Shown: positions 1 to 6,489, counted from the first letter of the stretch. The stretch: DNA of 26,339 nucleotides from JAQUOA01 sp037443785 (GCA_037443785.1 JBBINR010000045.1:1-26339), one strand, 5' to 3'. Notes: generated by a model from the letters alone, not told the origin. Program-made: numbers and translations.

Positions 1-914
1 GCATCCAATTCAGAGACTCCGGAATCGATTAGGTTCCGGACATAGTTCACTTTTAGTGTATGAATTTTCAATTCCTTCCGGAGCGGAATCTTATTGCGAG
101 CTTCAATAAGAATATGATCAAGGGAATGGATTGAACGGTATCGAAAAATATATTGATTATCGGTGCGCGGCAAAGTCTTAAAAAACTTTGTTAAGTTATT
201 ATCGATAGGATAGGGAAGCCACTCATTTGCTTTATCGTCATAGTGCATGATGATCTTGCGTTTCAAATCAACATGCTTCCATTCAGCCGTGCAGCTTTCA
301 TTGCTTCGAAATCCGGTGAGGTAAAGAAATTTAATTTGATAATAAAAATGCGGATGGTGTTCTTTTGCCCAGGAAAAAAACGATTTCAATTCATCATCAG
401 AAAATGCAATGACCGGCTTTTTGGAAACCCTCACGCTAGTGTACCGATTAATTGGCGATGTCGGAATCCATCCCTTTTGTTCCGCGGCAAACCGAAAGAG
501 GGGGGATAAGGATCGCAATGTCTTCGATGCATACGCTTCTGATTTTTGCAAAAGTCTATTCCGGAATTGAATCATCGCATCTTGATCAATGCCGATGATG
601 GGTATGTCTTTTGTAAATTTGATAAGTTCCTTGATGGCTCGAGAGTGAATGTCTTTCGTCTTCTTATCGCGTGTGTTCCCGATAAATGTAAAATATTCTT
701 CTTTCAATCGGCTGATAGTAATGGAGGGAGCTTTTCTAATCGTATCAAACGTGCCATAAGCAATCTTAGCATCGATGGATTTCTGAATCTGTTTCGCTTC
801 CGGCGGGATCTTCCCATCGATGGATTTTAATTTTGTCGATTTCTGATGACGGATTCCCCACTGATCGGTGAAGTCGATATAGATTTTATTACCGCGTTTG
901 TAAAGTGTGGACAT
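1..914 (-). CDS. int: Tyrosine recombinase (phage integrase), 3' end cut by window edge
   Basis: The reading frame opens at the ATG at 914-912 and runs without a stop through base 3, giving about 304 residues; the C-terminus lies outside the window. An N-terminal DNA-binding part starts MSTLYKRGNKIYIDFTD and is followed by a SAM-like core-binding domain. The catalytic domain shows box I, with arginine in LTGFRSNESCTAEWKHVDL, and the box II region HTLKVNYVRNLIDSGV, where the usual HxLR reads HTLK. The nucleophilic tyrosine should lie beyond the left edge. It would integrate and help excise the phage. It is the last gene of the leftward lysogeny operon, with only two bases between it and the stop of the upstream HTH gene. 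It lacks the extra insertion typical of integron integrases, so it is a phage integrase, not IntI. Confidence 0.9.
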   Translation of the reverse strand, partial: MSTLYKRGNKIYIDFTDQWGIRHQKSTKLKSIDGKIPPEAKQIQKSIDAKIAYGTFDTIRKAPSITISRLKEEYFTFIGNTRDKKTKDIHSRAIKELIKFTKDIPIIGIDQDAMIQFRNRLLQKSEAYASKTLRSLSPLFRFAAEQKGWIPTSPINRYTSVRVSKKPVIAFSDDELKSFFSWAKEHHPHFYYQIKFLYLTGFRSNESCTAEWKHVDLKRKIIMHYDDKANEWLPYPIDNNLTKFFKTLPRTDNQYIFRYRSIHSLDHILIEARNKIPLRKELKIHTLKVNYVRNLIDSGVSELD

Positions 915-916
915 GA

Positions 917-1159
917 TTATAAATTTGTTGTGATTGATTTTCCGTAGAGCAGCCAATCGCTTGAGCAGCCGAGTTTATAGAGCCGCGCAAGAATTTGGTA
1001 GCCGGGGAAAATTGTTCCGGAAAGATATGTGCCGAGAGCGCTTGGACTAATAGAAAGTTTTCGGGCAAAGGCGCTCTTCCAGCCGTATTGATCGCCGCAA
1101 ATGCTTTTTCCGAATTTTTCTAAACGCTGTGACACTTGTTGTTGGTAGGTTTTTGCCAT
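917..1159 (-). CDS. Small CI-type helix-turn-helix protein, paralogue of the repressor N-domain
   Basis: This 80-residue protein is almost entirely one HTH domain of the phage CI-repressor type. Its stretch from GW (about residue 26) to the end lines up with residues 27-76 of the S24 repressor encoded upstream in the same operon. The shared positions include GW, the YL.GT..PG turn, ARL..LG and W...G. It has no S24 protease or dimerisation domain. It sits between the membrane protein and the integrase, and its stop codon is two bases before the integrase start. By position and size it could be a Cro-like, anti-repressor-like or excision-control factor that competes for the same operators. The DNA-binding role is well supported; the precise function is inference. 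Confidence 0.75.
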   Translation of the reverse strand: MAKTYQQQVSQRLEKFGKSICGDQYGWKSAFARKLSISPSALGTYLSGTIFPGYQILARLYKLGCSSDWLLYGKSITTNL

Positions 1160-1172
1160 GCAGTATTCTCCA

Positions 1173-1967
1173 TTATTTTAGATCAGCGGTGAATGATTTT
1201 AATATCTTATTGTTTGTCCCATCAATTAAAAATATTGTAAATCGTCTAATTTCAAGATTGAAATCGGTGTAATATTTATCAGATGGGTCATCCATAGTGG
1301 GTTCAATGCGATAAGACCTTATTTCGCGTGAAAAATAAGATGGGATTTTGAATGCAATTTTCACTTTTAATTGTTTCGACAAATTCTTCGCAGTTTGTGA
1401 ATCCATCGAAATTTCCATCCATAATTTATTCAACGTAAGGGAGATCAACTTATTCACACCAGTAGTGATTGACGCCCCGTTTTCCATTACTTCGATGCTA
1501 TCTAAATACATGTTTATAAGGTTATAGGAGATAGTTCTAAACACTTCAATCTTTTTAATTGCACCAAAAGTATTAACACCAAAATAAGATGAATCATTGG
1601 AGATTGCTTTTAATAGAGAGAGGTGAAAACAGTTATTCAATTTGTCATATTCTACATCACCCGACATTACTGCAAATATCTGTTCTTCTGCATTATAGAT
1701 CGTTTTATAATTTAGATTTAAGATTATTATTTTTGATGAATCCCATCGAGGCAAACGTTTATAATAATCCGAATTTGTTTCGTATTCTGATTTCTCAGAA
1801 AGTTTAATCGAGAAAAAGGATTTATAAAATTTATCAACAGGTTTCCCGGTTTTCAGAACAACAAATGAAGAGTCGTCTGCACGACAATAATAAACAATGC
1901 TGGCGAGCATTAATAAAATAAACACGATCTTCCAATCAATATATTTTGGGAAACGTCCGATTTGCAT
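1173..1967 (-). CDS. Membrane-anchored protein of unknown function in the lysogeny operon
   Basis: 264 residues, not recognised as a known family. One hydrophobic segment at about residues 13-29 (IVFILLMLASIVYYCRA) follows a short basic N-terminus. This looks like an uncleaved signal anchor or a signal peptide, and there is no convincing lipobox. The remaining ~235 residues are polar, rich in Asn, Ser, Lys and Tyr, and would lie outside the cytoplasmic membrane. The gene lies three bases downstream of the repressor gene and 13 bases upstream of the small HTH gene, so it should be expressed in the lysogen. Genes in this position in other prophages often encode superinfection exclusion or other lysogenic-conversion functions. 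That is context only; nothing in the sequence proves it here. Confidence 0.7.
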   Translation of the reverse strand: MQIGRFPKYIDWKIVFILLMLASIVYYCRADDSSFVVLKTGKPVDKFYKSFFSIKLSEKSEYETNSDYYKRLPRWDSSKIIILNLNYKTIYNAEEQIFAVMSGDVEYDKLNNCFHLSLLKAISNDSSYFGVNTFGAIKKIEVFRTISYNLINMYLDSIEVMENGASITTGVNKLISLTLNKLWMEISMDSQTAKNLSKQLKVKIAFKIPSYFSREIRSYRIEPTMDDPSDKYYTDFNLEIRRFTIFLIDGTNNKILKSFTADLK

Positions 1968-1970
1968 TGG

Positions 1971-2612
1971 TCAATAATTTCTGATGTGTTTCATTACTCG
2001 ATAGAACTTTCTGATTTTTGATTTGTGAGTAATAATTGGAGGAAATAATTCATTATTCTTCGATGTGAGGACGATATTATTTTTGTCAAATGCTACGCGT
2101 CGCAAATGCCTGTCACCATCCATCCATTCAACAACGCACAAATCGCCGCTTTTCACTTCTGCTTTACCAGATAAAATAATAATATCGCCGTCGTTGATTT
2201 CATCGTACATGGAATCGCCTTTGACGATGAGCCCAAACAATGTAGTATCTGAACTTTTTGGAATGGTGATATAATCAACAACTTCTTCGGCAACGACCCA
2301 TTTCTTTTCCCCTGCGTTTACATGAGCATAGACGGGGACGTTCATCAATGGAAGATGATTCGATTGAAGATTGTCGGCCTTTTTTTCGCCAAACATTATC
2401 CATTCTAAATCTGCACCCAAATTTCTAAGCCTAGCCTGCAATGTATTGCCAGGAATCCTTGTTCCATCGAGATAAGGTCTGAGCCCCTGTGAGCCGCCAA
2501 GATTTAATAATTTCGCCGCCTTAGTTATCCATCCATGTTTTTTCCCAACGTCCGGTAAAGATTGAAGAAAATCTCTCATCCTTTCGTTAGTATTTTCTGT
2601 ATAATTGGGCAT
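1971..2612 (-). CDS. S24/LexA-family phage repressor with Arg at the catalytic Lys position
   Basis: 213 residues. An N-terminal CI-type HTH (about 10-76) is followed by an S24 autoprotease/dimerisation domain (about 92-210). The candidate self-cleavage site is Ala100-Gly101 in VYAHVNAGEK. The nucleophile is Ser134 in VKGDSMYDEINDGDIII. The general-base lysine is expected 37 residues later, as in LexA and UmuD, but residue 171 is Arg (DGDRHLRRVAF). The protein should maintain lysogeny by binding the palindromes at 2623-2636 and 2657-2670. Its ATG lies 11 bases from the nearer palindrome, and no clear Shine-Dalgarno is present, so autoregulation and a very short leader are likely. Whether RecA-stimulated self-cleavage still works with Arg171 is uncertain. 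Confidence 0.9.
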   Translation of the reverse strand: MPNYTENTNERMRDFLQSLPDVGKKHGWITKAAKLLNLGGSQGLRPYLDGTRIPGNTLQARLRNLGADLEWIMFGEKKADNLQSNHLPLMNVPVYAHVNAGEKKWVVAEEVVDYITIPKSSDTTLFGLIVKGDSMYDEINDGDIIILSGKAEVKSGDLCVVEWMDGDRHLRRVAFDKNNIVLTSKNNELFPPIITHKSKIRKFYRVMKHIRNY

Positions 2613-2622
2613 TTTTCATATA

Positions 2623-2636
2623 AAGACAAATGTATT
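2623..2636. promoter_or_regulatory. Operator-like palindrome O1
   Basis: The sequence AAGACAAATGTATT is an imperfect inverted repeat: AAGAC, four central bases, GTATT. It matches the perfect copy at 2657-2670 in its left arm, spacing and all but one base of the right arm. It lies directly upstream of the repressor ATG at 2612 and 34 bp, about three helical turns, from the second copy. It is a probable binding site for the S24 repressor, the small CI-type HTH protein, or both. Confidence 0.6.
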
Positions 2637-2646
2637 AAAATAATAC

Positions 2647-2675
2647 TTGACAAATAAAGACAAACGTCTTATATT
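2647..2675 (+). promoter_or_regulatory. Early rightward promoter (PR-like)
   Basis: A perfect -35 hexamer TTGACA (2647-2652), a 17-bp spacer and a -10 hexamer TATATT (2670-2675) form a near-consensus sigma-70 type promoter. It points rightward to the gene starting at 2710. Transcription should begin near 2682, leaving a leader of roughly 28 bases. The perfect operator palindrome fills most of the spacer, so a bound repressor would block RNA polymerase. Confidence 0.75.
2657..2670. promoter_or_regulatory. Operator-like palindrome O2 inside the early promoter
   Basis: AAGAC-AAAC-GTCTT is a perfect 5+5 bp inverted repeat. It occupies the spacer between the -35 and -10 elements of the rightward promoter and overlaps the first base of the -10. 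Its position explains how lysogenic repression could silence the early genes. The related copy O1 lies 34 bp to the left. Confidence 0.65.
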
Positions 2676-2709
2676 CGTTTTAATAACTCTCATAAATATA
2701 TCTAAAAGT

Positions 2710-2922
2710 ATGACAAAGACAAACCAAACACCTTCACAGTCGTTAAAAACGCGGGTGAAAGAGAGCGGAATCAATCTTATTGTGATCGCGGAACGCTCTC
2801 GCATTCGGTATCCGCGGCTGCGTGCACTGATTAATAGCGACAAAACAAAGCTTCTTTATGATGAAGGGTTAGCGATTGAAGAAGCGTTACAAAAATCTGT
2901 CACTATTGTTCAACGAACTTAA
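2710..2922 (+). CDS. First early-operon protein, small probable DNA-binding regulator (Cro/CII position)
   Basis: 70 residues from the ATG at 2710. The same frame is open back to 2647, but that start would lie on the -35 element of the promoter, so it cannot be used from this promoter. The protein is basic. Its middle (about residues 10-45) reads like a degenerate HTH, with NLIVIAERSRIRYPRLRALI in the place of the two helices. It is the first gene downstream of the operator-controlled promoter and divergent from the repressor gene, the classic place for a Cro- or CII-like lytic switch protein. The family is not recognised and the regulatory role is inferred from position. Confidence 0.65.
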   Translation: MTKTNQTPSQSLKTRVKESGINLIVIAERSRIRYPRLRALINSDKTKLLYDEGLAIEEALQKSVTIVQRT

Positions 2923-3000
2923 TTCAAGTTACACTTTTTCAATCAGACGTAGAGAGATAGAATGTAAAAACATTATCACAACAACCACGGGAGCAAAACG

Positions 3001-3201
3001 ATGGCGAAAAAGAAAAAACAACCTGAACTAAAACTTTACTGCAAAACGGACTTGAAAACATTTCACGCGATCCGGCGCGCACAAAAATCGGTCAATAAAA
3101 TGAAAACGAGATTAGAGACCTTCCAAAAGAGACTCACGAAAATATACCACACGCTTATTGAAAATTCCGAGGGGCACATACGCACAGAGGTGAAGCTATG
3201 A
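3001..3201 (+). CDS. Small basic hypothetical protein
   Basis: 66 residues, very rich in Lys and Arg, starting MAKKKKQPELK, with no cysteines beyond one and no membrane segment. The middle (about 20-55) could form a helix or short coiled coil. A Shine-Dalgarno-like GGGAG lies upstream of the ATG, in a leader (CACGGGAGCAA) that is also found before the ParB-family gene at 7842. The end overlaps the next gene by four bases (ATGA), so the two are translationally coupled. No family recognised. Confidence 0.6.
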   Translation: MAKKKKQPELKLYCKTDLKTFHAIRRAQKSVNKMKTRLETFQKRLTKIYHTLIENSEGHIRTEVKL

Positions 3202-3536
3202 CAAATGTGCAATTGATCAAAGATTTTATAAAAACGAACGATATGAAGCTCACCGAACTATTTGCCGCAGTAAAAGTAATTGAACGGCTTCGACGAGTGC
3301 GGCATTATACCCTTCCTTTTGGGAAAGCGGTTGAACTCTACCAAAAATTAGTTCAACACCACGGCGAACGATGTGCAATTTGTAAAAAGAAAGTGCCCTT
3401 CGGAGTTTCCCGACTCTTTGTCGCGTCAAGATGGAAAAGCAAACCATTGAAGAAAAATCCGAAACTGAGCGAAGTTCAACTTCTCTGCAAGCGGGACGCC
3501 AAAATATTTTTCTCATCCACCTACAAAGGAAAATGA
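3198..3536 (+). CDS. Hypothetical protein with a degenerate HNH-like Cys motif
   Basis: 112 residues, starting at the ATG that overlaps the previous stop. The N-terminal half is helical and charged. The C-terminal half has CAICKKK and, about 37 residues later, EVQLLCKRDAKIFF, which resembles the zinc-binding frame of HNH nucleases (CxxC ... LC..C/H). The histidine-rich catalytic core (DH) is missing, so nuclease activity is unlikely. It may be a degraded or structural zinc-binding relative. It belongs to the tightly packed early operon. Confidence 0.6.
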   Translation: MTNVQLIKDFIKTNDMKLTELFAAVKVIERLRRVRHYTLPFGKAVELYQKLVQHHGERCAICKKKVPFGVSRLFVASRWKSKPLKKNPKLSEVQLLCKRDAKIFFSSTYKGK

Positions 3537-3539
3537 ATC

Positions 3540-3977
3540 ATGCCCTACTACGAAAAAGCGCAACGCACAGCGGATGAATTCAAGTCACTTCTTAACGACA
3601 TCATCATCGATTCCAATTTGAAGCAAGAAACGCTCGGTCATTTTGGGTGTATCAATCAAAATACGATCAGTCAATGGTTGAATCCCGAACTTGACCGTCA
3701 CATGCCGGCATTTCAGTTATTGATGCAGCCGAAAGAGATTGTCCTTCCCTTATGTGAGCGGATCGTTCAGCGATTCGGGAAACAGATTGCAACGCTGCCG
3801 GAGGGAATTAAAACGGATGGCAGTCTTGATGATAATTTGCTGAATATGAATGTATTGGAAGGGGAATTGACGAAGGTAAAAGACTCCGATCCCAAAAAGG
3901 TTCTTGAATGGGCAGCGAAGTTGGAAATTGAACTTGCCACAATAAAAGCGGAAGCGTTGAAAAAATTGAATGCCTGA
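3540..3977 (+). CDS. Probable HTH regulatory protein of the early region
   Basis: 145 residues, beginning three bases after the previous stop. The segment at about 24-50 (LKQETLGHFGCINQNTISQW) reads as a helix-turn-helix, with QETLGHFG as first helix and NQNTISQWL as recognition helix, as in phage regulators used to control replication or late genes. The C-terminal third is helical and acidic/basic. The overlap with the next gene (eight bases) indicates coupled translation. A CII-like or replication-control role is plausible but not proven. Confidence 0.6.
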   Translation: MPYYEKAQRTADEFKSLLNDIIIDSNLKQETLGHFGCINQNTISQWLNPELDRHMPAFQLLMQPKEIVLPLCERIVQRFGKQIATLPEGIKTDGSLDDNLLNMNVLEGELTKVKDSDPKKVLEWAAKLEIELATIKAEALKKLNA

Positions 3978-4266
3978 CCAACCTGAAAAAATACAAATAA
4001 CGCAAGTCCTTACTCAAAGCAATTTGAAAATGCTTCTTCCAAAAGAAGCGGCGGCTGAATTGGGCGTGAGTGTGACGATGTTAAGGGAGTTAGTCATAAC
4101 CGGTGAATTGCGATTCATACCCTGGGGAAATGAAAGAAGAATTCCGCGTTGGGAACTAAGGCGATGGCAGGAAGAAAAATTAAAAGAATATGCCAACTCG
4201 CAAAAAGTATTTTCAATACTTGATTCATTGAATAAAAATCAGCGATACAAGGGAAAGAAAAAATGA
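3970..4266 (+). CDS. MerR/excisionase-type winged-helix DNA-binding protein
   Basis: 98 residues. Residues about 20-60 contain a helix-turn-helix typical of the HTH_17/excisionase group: LLPKEAAAELGVSVTMLREL, then the wing GELRFIPWGNERRIPRWEL. The conserved pattern 'AA..LGVS...L..L...GEL...R.G..RRI....L..W' is clear. Such proteins act as Xis (directionality factors) or as small transcription factors. It is early-transcribed, while the integrase is on the other strand. The start overlaps the upstream gene and the end overlaps the next by four bases. Confidence 0.75.
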   Translation: MPDQPEKIQITQVLTQSNLKMLLPKEAAAELGVSVTMLRELVITGELRFIPWGNERRIPRWELRRWQEEKLKEYANSQKVFSILDSLNKNQRYKGKKK

Positions 4267-4499
4267 TGCAAGAACCACATCATAAAATCATCGCACGGCA
4301 GCAGCGGGAATATGAAGAAATCGTATGGCGCAGGACGGCGGCAAAGAAGATTATGAAGAGGTATTGCAATGAAGATACCGCCTTCAATCTTATTTATTCC
4401 TATCCGCCGAAATCCGATACACAATTGGAACGCCATGTAGCAGCGAGAGTTGTCACCAAAACGATTTCGACCATCCATGTACATATTTGTTTGAATTGA
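4263..4499 (+). CDS. Small hypothetical protein
   Basis: 78 residues, starting ATGATG in the four-base overlap with the preceding excisionase-like gene. The N-terminal half is strongly charged and helical (HHKIIARQQREYEEIVWRRT). There is no signal peptide, membrane segment or known motif. The next gene starts two bases after its stop, so it sits inside a translationally coupled early operon. Function unknown. Confidence 0.5.
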   Translation: MMQEPHHKIIARQQREYEEIVWRRTAAKKIMKRYCNEDTAFNLIYSYPPKSDTQLERHVAARVVTKTISTIHVHICLN

Positions 4500-4500
4500 C

Positions 4501-4899
4501 GTGAACGGTCGAAAGAACATAGAGAACGAATTGGCAATGCGCGCACTGAAAATCATCAGCGAGCACACAATCGACAATCCGATCACAGGAGATTCCATTG
4601 CGCTGCAGATGAATACGGATTGGCGGACGGTTGCGGGGTATATCGAAGTGTTGAGATTTCTCGGATTCAAAATTGGTTCGAGTAAAATAAAGCCGATGGG
4701 ATATTTTCTCGCACGAACGCCGGAGGAGATGCGTCCAACGGCAGAGCGAATGAAGCAGACATGTCTTGTTCAATTAAAATTGGTGCAGCGGATGTTTCAG
4801 TGGAACGGTGATCAGCCGACGATTTTTGACGGGCACGATCTTGCAGAGGTGGACGATGCGATACAAGAATTTATCCGGACGACAGGAGTTTCGCTTTGA
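4501..4899 (+). CDS. Winged-helix-like hypothetical protein
   Basis: 132 residues with a GTG start at 4501, one base after the upstream stop. Residues about 10-65 have the pattern of a winged helix: helices (ELAMRALKIISEH), TGDSIALQMNTDWRTVAGYI as a likely HTH, then a short beta wing (GFKIGSSKIKPMGYFLA). The C-terminal half is helical. Comparable proteins in phage early regions act in replication initiation or gene control, but I do not recognise a specific family. It is the last gene before the structured interval 4908-5064. Confidence 0.6.
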   Translation: MNGRKNIENELAMRALKIISEHTIDNPITGDSIALQMNTDWRTVAGYIEVLRFLGFKIGSSKIKPMGYFLARTPEEMRPTAERMKQTCLVQLKLVQRMFQWNGDQPTIFDGHDLAEVDDAIQEFIRTTGVSL

Positions 4900-5054
4900 A
4901 AAATTCTATCAACCGAGATGGGATGCAAAAGGCAACACAGGCTGTGGAAGTTGTTGTCATTGTGCCATCTCGGTTTGATTCTACAAAACTCCGAGCCCGG
5001 GCGGACAAAAATACAACTCAGGCAATTCCATCCGGCGGTGGGTATGACGCCTGA
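4896..5054 (+). CDS. Possible 52-residue ORF with TTG start
   Basis: The TTG at 4896 overlaps the previous stop and has AGGAG seven bases upstream. The frame then stays open for 52 residues, beginning MKNSINRDGMQKATQAVEVV and ending IPSGGGYDA. Against it, the whole stretch is better explained as RNA secondary structure: a long hairpin at 4908-4979 and a terminator-like hairpin at 5025-5064 that contains the stop codon. The peptide has no recognisable motif. It could be a leader peptide that couples translation to folding of this RNA. Low confidence as a protein gene. Confidence 0.25.
   Translation: MKNSINRDGMQKATQAVEVVVIVPSRFDSTKLRARADKNTTQAIPSGGGYDA
4908..4979 (+). other. Long RNA-type hairpin upstream of a terminator (candidate structured leader)
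   Basis: ATCAACCGAGATGG (4908-4921) pairs with CCATCTCGGTTTGAT (4965-4979), giving 14 bp with one bulged T. Inside, GGCAACA (4931-4937) pairs with TGTTGTC (4952-4958) with one G-U pair. The bases CTCGG (4969-4973) can instead pair with a second CCGAG at 4991-4995, so two mutually exclusive helices are possible. Together with the terminator-like hairpin downstream this resembles an attenuator or riboswitch layout. No known class was recognised. Confidence 0.45.
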
Positions 5055-5064
5055 TGGAATTTTT
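5025..5064 (+). terminator. Rho-independent terminator-like hairpin before the gene at 5087
   Basis: ATTCCATC (5025-5032) pairs with GATGGAAT (5053-5060), and GGCG (5034-5037) pairs with CGCC (5048-5051) across a single C/T mismatch. The loop is ten bases and is followed at once by TTTTT (5060-5064). The hairpin lies 22 bases upstream of a GTG start with a strong GGGAGG site. It is therefore more likely a conditional attenuator than an operon end. Confidence 0.5.
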
Positions 5065-5086
5065 AATTTAACAAGGGAGGTACACC

Positions 5087-5317
5087 GTGAACAATGACGG
5101 ATCCAAAGAAGTGATTGTACAGATGAAGCATATCATTTGTGAAATGGAAATTACGGATAAGTCACTTCATCCACATCCAACGGTAATTGTGAGCGACATG
5201 CCAACATTTGAGCGGGGAGACACGATAGATCCCAATCAAATGATGCAGGCATTGAAACAAGGATACCGGGTGATTATCAATCCTATCATTCATACCGACG
5301 GAGAGAATCATGTTTAA
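5087..5317 (+). CDS. Small hypothetical protein
   Basis: 76 residues with a GTG start preceded by GGGAGG at good spacing. Beta-rich sequence with no signal peptide, membrane segment or known motif; the end reads MMQALKQGYRVIINPIIHTD. The last eight bases overlap the next gene, so translation is coupled. It is the first gene downstream of the terminator-like leader structure, which suggests its expression is controlled by readthrough. Function unknown. Confidence 0.55.
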   Translation: MNNDGSKEVIVQMKHIICEMEITDKSLHPHPTVIVSDMPTFERGDTIDPNQMMQALKQGYRVIINPIIHTDGENHV

Positions 5318-5498
5318 TTTCACATTAGAACAGATCGTTGCGGGACTTGGCATGATGGCAATGATTGTTGGTCCATTTATTTGGCATTTGTCAAAAAAGA
5401 GGCACAACGAGAAAGAGCATTCGGAAGCGATGCGTCGAGAAGCAGATAAATATGATTCGGGCGATGATGATTTTGGCGCTCCATTTTCGATGGGATAA
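5310..5498 (+). CDS. Small single-pass membrane protein
   Basis: 62 residues. One hydrophobic helix at about residues 8-27 (QIVAGLGMMAMIVGPFIWHL) is followed by a highly charged tail (SKKRHNEKEHSEAMRREADK), consistent with N-out/C-in topology by the positive-inside rule. Small phage membrane proteins like this can be holin-like or exclusion proteins, but its place in the early operon, far from any lysin, does not favour a lysis role. It overlaps the previous gene and lies three bases before the next. Function unknown. Confidence 0.5.
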   Translation: MFNFTLEQIVAGLGMMAMIVGPFIWHLSKKRHNEKEHSEAMRREADKYDSGDDDFGAPFSMG

Positions 5499-5500
5499 GA

Positions 5501-5758
5501 ATGACACGCTATCAAACATTGACGTTTGCCTACCTCGGATTGGAGAACGGCGGGGTTCAAGAAACAAAAAACGGGAATTACATCATTGGTCTCGATATCC
5601 ATAACCGGAAAGCATCCTATTACTTTGATGAGCATGCTACACCACAAGAAATTATCGATTACACAAACATGAAGCGAAAACAATTCGGCATAACAGTACC
5701 AGCGGAGCATGGTGACACCGGAACAAAAACAATTCATCAATCTTCTCGGGAAGATTGA
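5501..5758 (+). CDS. Small hypothetical protein
   Basis: 85 residues. The N-terminal two thirds look like a compact alpha/beta unit with an extended strand pattern (GNYIIGLDIHNRKASYYF); the C-terminal tail is polar. The last 50 bases overlap the start of the methylase-fold gene in another frame. No family recognised. It is part of the 5087-6470 group of closely packed genes. Confidence 0.5.
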   Translation: MTRYQTLTFAYLGLENGGVQETKNGNYIIGLDIHNRKASYYFDEHATPQEIIDYTNMKRKQFGITVPAEHGDTGTKTIHQSSRED

Positions 5759-6470
5759 TTATTCAAAAAATATGTATGAGATCTTCGATGACTTTTGCAG
5801 ACTTGGCACTTACTCGCTCGCACTTCCTTTTCATGGGGACATTGCCCGTGAAGAAATATCACGGGTTACGAAAAAATATTCAACCGACCAAATAAAATTA
5901 TTTGATGAAGCTTTTGCGATCATGGTGAACGAATTAGAAAAAACACACACCGATTTTTTAGGCGAAGTTTTTGGAGAATGCGAGCTGGCCAATGACCGGC
6001 AGGGACAGTTCTTTACTCCATTTCATGTTTCCTTAATGATGGCAAAGATAACATTTCAAGGAATGAAAGAATTGATCGGGCAAAAAGGATTCATCACAGC
6101 AAATGAACCGGCATGCGGCAGCGGAGGAATGATGATTGCCATGCGACAAGTGATGATCGAAGAAAAGTGCAATCCGAGTCGGGATGTTTTTATTGTCGCA
6201 CAGGATGTAAGCGAGATCGCCTTTATGATGTGCTACATCCAAATATCTCTTTACGGCATCGGTGCAAAAATCATTCACGGTAACACGATAACGTTGCAAA
6301 CATTCAGAGTGCTCTACACGCCGGTATATTGGATAACCGATTGGCCGCTGCGTTTGATGCTGCGGAATGCACGAACGGGCATTGATGACAATACGCAGGC
6401 GAAGAATGAACCGGACGAAGTAGATAGTGGAACGAAAAACGATGGTGATGCGCAATTGAATTTATTTTAA
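5709..6470 (+). CDS. N6-adenine methylase-fold protein lacking the catalytic NPPY/F motif
   Basis: 253 residues. It matches the core of type I restriction-modification M subunits. LGEVFGECELANDRQGQFFT (about 84-103) is the lead-in region, and ANEPACGSGGMMIAMR (131-146) is the SAM-binding motif I. FIVAQDVSEIAFMMCYIQIS (161-180) and GNTI (191-194) follow as the next conserved blocks. The catalytic motif NPPF/Y, expected soon after GNTI, is absent; the sequence instead reads LQTFRVLYTPVYWITDWPL, and the protein ends after a charged tail. It may bind DNA or SAM without methylating, or be a shortened form common in mobile elements. ATG at 5709 and GTG at 5712 are both possible starts. Confidence 0.8.
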   Translation: MVTPEQKQFINLLGKIDYSKNMYEIFDDFCRLGTYSLALPFHGDIAREEISRVTKKYSTDQIKLFDEAFAIMVNELEKTHTDFLGEVFGECELANDRQGQFFTPFHVSLMMAKITFQGMKELIGQKGFITANEPACGSGGMMIAMRQVMIEEKCNPSRDVFIVAQDVSEIAFMMCYIQISLYGIGAKIIHGNTITLQTFRVLYTPVYWITDWPLRLMLRNARTGIDDNTQAKNEPDEVDSGTKNDGDAQLNLF

Positions 6471-6489
6471 TGAAAGGAGGTGAGAAACA

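Noticed and set aside
1..914. Left-edge integrase as the integron integrase of the cassette array
   Set aside because: It lacks the insertion between the catalytic boxes typical of IntI, lies about 14.5 kb away and is in the lysogeny operon; it is a phage integrase.
2647..2709. Longer N-terminus for the first early gene, starting at the ATG at 2647-2665 region
   Set aside because: It would begin on the promoter's -35 element and read through the operator, upstream of the likely transcription start, so the ATG at 2710 is used.
4239..4670. Minus-strand open frames such as 4239-4670 and others opposite the early and late genes
   Set aside because: They lie antisense to well-supported coding genes, have no ribosome-binding sites and show no family features.
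4960..5005. tRNA T-arm-like string GGTTTGATTC
   Set aside because: No acceptor, D or anticodon arms can be built around it; the bases belong to the long hairpin at 4908-4979.
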